From NCBI GenBank assembly GCA_045660565.1, contig JAZRDX010000080.1, forward strand, positions 1 through 16,258: DNA of 16,258 nucleotides, in the 5' to 3' direction. The notes beneath the pieces are model-generated. The model did no database searches. It worked only from the letters and a program-made list of their open reading frames with translations, and was not told where the DNA came from. The translations under genes and the position numbers were made by a program. The stretch's first letter is position 1; every line of letters begins with the position of its first letter. This stretch comes from SIG673 sp045660565. Lineage in GTDB: Bacteria; Bacillota; Clostridia; Oscillospirales; CAG-272. Below, one piece after another: positions 12,577 to 16,258 of this stretch.

Positions 12577-13977
12577 ATGAACACAGTCAGTTTTAAAAAA
12601 TATTTAGGAAGCAAGAAGCTTTATAAGGAAATGTTCAAGATAGCCGTTCCGGTTTCGCTTCAGCAGCTTATAACGGTCGGTATTAACCTTATGGACACCA
12701 TTATGCTGGGAAAAATGGGAGACGCGCAGCTTTCAGCTTCCTCTCTTGCAGGTCAGTTTATTAATTTATTTATGATATGCTGTATGGGCATCGGAATGGG
12801 AGCGTCGGTTCTCACGTCAAGATACTGGGGAATGAGGGACGAGAACTCGCTGAAAAAGGCGATAACCATAATGCTAAGGTTCTGCCTCGCCTTTTCCGCC
12901 GTTTTCACCGTCGCAACGATAATCGCTCCGTCCCTTATTATGCGGATATACACTAACGACGCAGAAATTATTAATTACGGAGTACTGTATCTGCGCTGGC
13001 TTATCCCCACCTACTGCTGTCTTGGGCTTTCGCTTACCTGTACCATAGTTCTCAGAACTGTCGGTCAGGTAAAAATACCTCTTGCCTGCTCGGTAATTGC
13101 TTTCTTTGTAAACGTATTTTCGAACTGGGTATTTATCTTCGGTAAGCTCGGCGCTCCCCGTATGGAGATTGCCGGAGCGGCTGTCGGAACGCTTATCTCA
13201 CGTGTATTTGAGCTTCTCTTTATCTGCGGTTACTTCTTCTTTATAGACAAACGGATAAAATACCGCTTAAAGCACATCTTTATGAGAGCTCGCGACCTCG
13301 TCAGGGAATATTTCCGCATAAGCCTTCCCGTTCTTATCAGCGACTCCCTCCTTGCTCTCGGAATGAATGCTGTCGGAATGATTATGGGTAGAATAGGCAA
13401 GGAGTTCGTAGCGGCAAACGCGGTTACCACAATAGTTCAGCAGCTAAGCTCCGTTTTAACCCAGGGCGTATCAAACGCAAGCGGAATAATTACGGGACAC
13501 ACAATGGGACGCGGAGATTACGAGCAAGCGCAGACCGAGGGCTACACCTTCCTGCTTATGGGACTGCTTATAGGGCTTTTAGCCGCCGCGGTTATCGCTG
13601 TTTTACGCACTCCGATTATTAACTTCTACGACATTTCCGCCGAGGCAAAGGCTATCGCCGGCGACCTTATGGACGCTATAATAATAATCGTCGTGTTCCA
13701 GTGTATGAGCTCAATTTTAACAAAAGGTGTTCTTCGCGCGGGCGGCGACACAAGATTTTTAATGGTAGGAGACATTCTTTTCCTCTGGGTTGCGTCAATA
13801 CCGCTCGGCGCGCTTGCGGGACTTGTACTGCACTGGTCGGCTTTCTGGATTTACATTATGATTAAAATCGAGCATATCATAAAAAGCATCTGGTGCATAT
13901 TCCGACTGCGTAGCGGCAAATGGTTAAAGAAGATTAACCCTGCCTCGGAAAGCGAGACAGCGAAAGAAACGGCATAA
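12577..13977 (+). CDS. MATE family efflux transporter
   Basis: Polytopic membrane protein of 466 residues with about 12 hydrophobic segments in two similar halves, as in the multidrug and toxic compound extrusion family, which exports cationic drugs, metabolites or flavins using Na+ or H+ gradients. The N-terminal PVSLQQLITVGINLMDTIML and MGIGMGASVLTSRYWG match MATE half 1, and the equivalent segments recur from about residue 240. It follows the regulator gene by 92 bp without a terminator, so read-through is likely; the ribosome binding site is a modest AGGA. Substrate is unknown, and linkage to glycosidases does not prove a sugar substrate. The 92-bp gap is A-rich with four AAAATC/AAAATT-type motifs. 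Confidence 0.93.
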   Translation: MNTVSFKKYLGSKKLYKEMFKIAVPVSLQQLITVGINLMDTIMLGKMGDAQLSASSLAGQFINLFMICCMGIGMGASVLTSRYWGMRDENSLKKAITIMLRFCLAFSAVFTVATIIAPSLIMRIYTNDAEIINYGVLYLRWLIPTYCCLGLSLTCTIVLRTVGQVKIPLACSVIAFFVNVFSNWVFIFGKLGAPRMEIAGAAVGTLISRVFELLFICGYFFFIDKRIKYRLKHIFMRARDLVREYFRISLPVLISDSLLALGMNAVGMIMGRIGKEFVAANAVTTIVQQLSSVLTQGVSNASGIITGHTMGRGDYEQAQTEGYTFLLMGLLIGLLAAAVIAVLRTPIINFYDISAEAKAIAGDLMDAIIIIVVFQCMSSILTKGVLRAGGDTRFLMVGDILFLWVASIPLGALAGLVLHWSAFWIYIMIKIEHIIKSIWCIFRLRSGKWLKKINPASESETAKETA

Positions 13978-14065
13978 CACAAAAGACACTGTGCCGTTTA
14001 AATTTCCTTCCCAACGCACCAAAATCTCCGTGGAGAAAATGTCAATTTATTTACAAGAAATATCA

Positions 14066-14093
14066 TTTACAAGTGTATATAATTTGATATAAT
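14066..14093 (+). promoter_or_regulatory. Sigma-A promoter for the DUF4965 gene
   Basis: TTTACA (14066-14071), 16-bp spacer, TATAAT (14088-14093). Predicted start is near 14100, leaving a leader of about 48 nt with a GAGGA Shine-Dalgarno before the ATG. The -10 core AATTTGATATAATAT (14081-14095) is identical to that at 11565-11579. Confidence 0.72.
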
Positions 14094-14147
14094 ATGTACA
14101 GAACCCAATGTAAATTTAATAAAAATAACGAAAGCTGAGGACACACT

Positions 14148-16085
14148 ATGAAAATGAGAGCCCCATCTGTACCGCTTATTACGGTAGATCCCTTTTTCTC
14201 GGTATGGTCTCCCGACGAGACGCTGAACGTAACCAACACCGTTCACTGGACAGGAAAGAGCAACTTTATTCTCGGAACAGCTGAAATTGACGGAAAGGTA
14301 TATTCCTTCCTCGGTTACAGCAGAAACATTCACAAAATGACACAGGTTTCCCTTGACATCGACGCGCTTTCCACCACCGCTGTTTTCGAAGCCGCGGGCA
14401 TTCGTCTTACCGCTAAGTTCACCACTCCCGTTATTCTCGGGGACTACCGTCTGCTTACAAGACCTGTTTCCTATATGTCCGTTTCCTACGAGTCTATTGA
14501 CGGAAACGCGCACAGCGTAAAGGTACACGTAAAGGCAAGCGAGGAGCTTTGTCTTGACAGAGCGGGACAGTCTCCCGTTGAAGCCGTCGAGGTTTCTCCT
14601 TGCGCGTGCGTTAAGGGAATGAAGATGGGCAACACCGTTCAGAAGCCTCTTAACAGAAGCGGAGACGACCACAGAATAGACTGGGGTTACTTCTACCTCT
14701 GCGCTAAGGGCGAAAACGTTACCCTTGGAACGGCAAAGGAAAGAAACCTAAGCTGCGTTACCGTAAGCGCCCCTCTTAGCGAGAAGGAAAACCGTCTTTT
14801 CCTCTTTGCTTACGACGATATAGAGTCCATTGAATATTTCGGCGCTCACCTTAAGAGCTACTGGAACAAGGACGGTCAGACGATTGAGGAAGCTATCTGC
14901 GAGGCGGCAAAAGAGTACGACGCTCTTATGCCTAAATGCAAGGAGTTTTCCGACAAGCTTTATGCCGATGCGGATGCGGCGGGCGGAGAAAAGTACGCCG
15001 AGCTTCTCTTGCTCGCGTACCGTCAGGTAATCGCCGCGCACAAGCTTGTCCTTGACGAAAACGGTGAAATCCTCTACATATCCAAGGAATGCTTCTCTAA
15101 CGGCTGTGCGGCTACCGTTGACGTAAGCTACCCCTCGATACCGCTCTTCCTTCTTTACGCTCCCGAGCTTGTAAAGGGAATGATGCGCCCCGTATACCGT
15201 TATAACGAAACCGACGAGTGGAAAAAGAAGCTGAAATACGACTTTGCTCCCCACGACGTAGGCCAGTATCCTATCCTTAACGGTCAGGTTTACGGCAAGA
15301 GAAAGATAAACGAAAAGGGAGAAACCTCTCTGCTGCACCAATTCCAGATGCCGGTCGAGGAATGCGGAAACATGCTTATAATGGAAGCAAACGTTGCTCT
15401 TGCAACGGGAAGCGCCGACTTTGCCGCCGCGCATATAGACGTTCTCAAGGGCTGGTGTAAGTATCTTCTTAAGTACGGAACCGATCCCGAAAATCAGCTC
15501 TGCACCGACGACTTTGCGGGACACCTCGCGCACAACTGCAACCTTTCGCTGAAAGCCGTTATGGGTATTGCCGGACTTTCTATAATCCTCGATATGATGG
15601 GAGAGGCACAGGAAGCGGCAAAATATATGCGCAAGGCACGTAAGATGGCGCGCACATGGATGAGCACCGCGCTTAACTCCGACGGCTCCGGCAGACTTGC
15701 GTTTGACCAGCCGGACACCTTCTCAATGAAGTACAACATGGTATGGGACAAGATCTGGGGAACAAAGATTTTCACAAAGAAATTCATGGACACCGAGATA
15801 AAGAGCAACTTCTCTCACTTCAACAAGTACGGTATGCCGCTTGACAGCCGTTCCGATTACACAAAATCCGACTGGCTGGTATGGACTGCTTCTATGGCAT
15901 CCTCTAAAAAGGTATTTATGGATTACGTTGCTCCCCTTTGGAAGGCTTATAACGAATCATACTCCCGTGTACCTATGACAGACTGGTACGACACGGTAAG
16001 CGGTAGAGTGGTAGGCTTCCAGCACCGCACCGTTCAGGGCGGTCTCTACATCAAGATACTTACCGACAAGTGGTTAAATAAGTGA
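14148..16085 (+). CDS. DUF4965 / glutaminase A-like six-hairpin protein
   Basis: The 645-residue product matches the family annotated as glutaminase A after a fungal enzyme, with DUF4964, DUF5127, DUF4965 and DUF1793 regions. Visible hallmarks: RAPSVPLITVDPFFSVWS (4-21), HWTGK (33-37), the beta-rich region to about 270, VDVSYPSIPLFLLYAPELVK (324-343), APHDVGQYP (367-375), CTDDFAGHLAHNCNLSLKA (452-470) and a C-terminal YDTVSGRVVGFQHRTVQGG (614-632). The acidic residues in the DDF and DVG motifs are candidates for the active site of an alpha/alpha barrel. No signal peptide is present, unlike the secreted fungal enzyme. Glutaminase activity is known only for a few members; the neighbours here favour a carbohydrate substrate, which is inference. 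It has its own promoter, and a terminator follows. Confidence 0.88.
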   Translation: MKMRAPSVPLITVDPFFSVWSPDETLNVTNTVHWTGKSNFILGTAEIDGKVYSFLGYSRNIHKMTQVSLDIDALSTTAVFEAAGIRLTAKFTTPVILGDYRLLTRPVSYMSVSYESIDGNAHSVKVHVKASEELCLDRAGQSPVEAVEVSPCACVKGMKMGNTVQKPLNRSGDDHRIDWGYFYLCAKGENVTLGTAKERNLSCVTVSAPLSEKENRLFLFAYDDIESIEYFGAHLKSYWNKDGQTIEEAICEAAKEYDALMPKCKEFSDKLYADADAAGGEKYAELLLLAYRQVIAAHKLVLDENGEILYISKECFSNGCAATVDVSYPSIPLFLLYAPELVKGMMRPVYRYNETDEWKKKLKYDFAPHDVGQYPILNGQVYGKRKINEKGETSLLHQFQMPVEECGNMLIMEANVALATGSADFAAAHIDVLKGWCKYLLKYGTDPENQLCTDDFAGHLAHNCNLSLKAVMGIAGLSIILDMMGEAQEAAKYMRKARKMARTWMSTALNSDGSGRLAFDQPDTFSMKYNMVWDKIWGTKIFTKKFMDTEIKSNFSHFNKYGMPLDSRSDYTKSDWLVWTASMASSKKVFMDYVAPLWKAYNESYSRVPMTDWYDTVSGRVVGFQHRTVQGGLYIKILTDKWLNK

Positions 16086-16140
16086 ACCCCGACGTAGCAG
16101 ATAGTAACTGTGCGCGGCATCTCTAAACTCATACTTTCCG

Positions 16141-16166
16141 AATCCCCCCGTATAGCGGGGGGATTT
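16141..16166 (+). terminator. GC-rich terminator downstream of the DUF4965 gene
   Basis: AATCCCCCCG / CGGGGGGATT, a perfect 10-bp stem with 5-nt loop, ending in three T residues and then CAGTTT. It is 55 bp after the stop codon. The stem is very stable but the U-tract is short, so it may be only partly effective, or may be an mRNA 3' protecting hairpin. Confidence 0.65.
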
Positions 16167-16193
16167 CAGTTTCGGGCATAGCTCTAAAGGATA

Positions 16194-16231
16194 CTGGCAA
16201 CGCACAAGTGCGTTTTGAATTGGCCTGCCAG
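16194..16231. repeat. Nested inverted repeat at the right edge
   Basis: CTGGCA (16194-16199) and TGCCAG (16226-16231) enclose the hairpin ACGCA / TGCGT (16200-16204 with 16209-16213) with a CAAG loop. The same CAAG loop occurs in the hairpin at 8911-8926. The last bases, ACAACAAGCCACCCGT, look like the first arm of a further hairpin cut by the window edge, but this cannot be confirmed. No gene is visible after 16085. Confidence 0.5.
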
Positions 16232-16258
16232 CCATGCAAAGGACAACAAGCCACCCGT

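Noticed and set aside
14748..15533. 261-residue minus-strand frame
   Set aside because: Antisense to the DUF4965 gene; the sense strand carries conserved family blocks throughout.

Overview
The window looks like part of a chromosome from a spore-forming, low-to-moderate-GC Clostridia bacterium. A gut member of the Oscillospirales/Ruminococcaceae type is an inference, not a proof. The reasons are a GerW (YtfJ) sporulation protein, the ScpA-ScpB / DUF2953 / GerW / D-Ala-D-Ala carboxypeptidase gene order, a diaminopimelate decarboxylase, purine-rich Shine-Dalgarno sites, TTG start codons (three of eleven protein genes) and sigma-A-like promoters.

Region 1 (1-8507, all minus strand) is a housekeeping cluster read from right to left: lon, ysxC/engB, lysA, scpA, scpB, a DUF2953 (YtfI-like) gene, gerW and a D-alanyl-D-alanine carboxypeptidase cut by the left window edge. 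Gaps are 17-155 bp, no strong terminator separates the genes, and a good sigma-A promoter lies upstream of lon, so much of the cluster may be co-transcribed. The functions are protein quality control, ribosome assembly, lysine/DAP metabolism, chromosome condensation, sporulation and cell-wall trimming. Short perfect hairpins sit just upstream of the ribosome binding sites of ysxC, lysA and the carboxypeptidase gene.

Region 2 (8591-9107, plus strand) starts with a consensus promoter driving tRNA-Arg(UCU) and tRNA-His(GUG), followed by a 14-bp-stem terminator that begins at the CCA end of tRNA-His. Next comes a gene-free stretch holding a modular structured element: about five small hairpins joined by copies of an 8-nt linker (TATGGAAT-like on the left, its reverse complement on the right), with an 11-bp long-range inverted repeat. 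This is the least explained part of the window.

Region 3 (9059-16258) looks like a carbohydrate-utilisation island. A GH2 beta-mannosidase-like gene on the minus strand diverges from an AraC-family regulator with a cupin sensor domain. A MATE transporter and a DUF4965/glutaminase-A-like protein follow on the plus strand. Neither of the two putative hydrolases has a signal peptide, so both should act in the cytoplasm. The divergent intergenic region has an extended -10 promoter with a poor -35 for the GH2 gene, a sigma-A promoter for the regulator, and two TGCGCAAA sites 41 bp apart that may be operators. The right edge has a GC-rich terminator and another nested inverted repeat that runs towards the end of the window.
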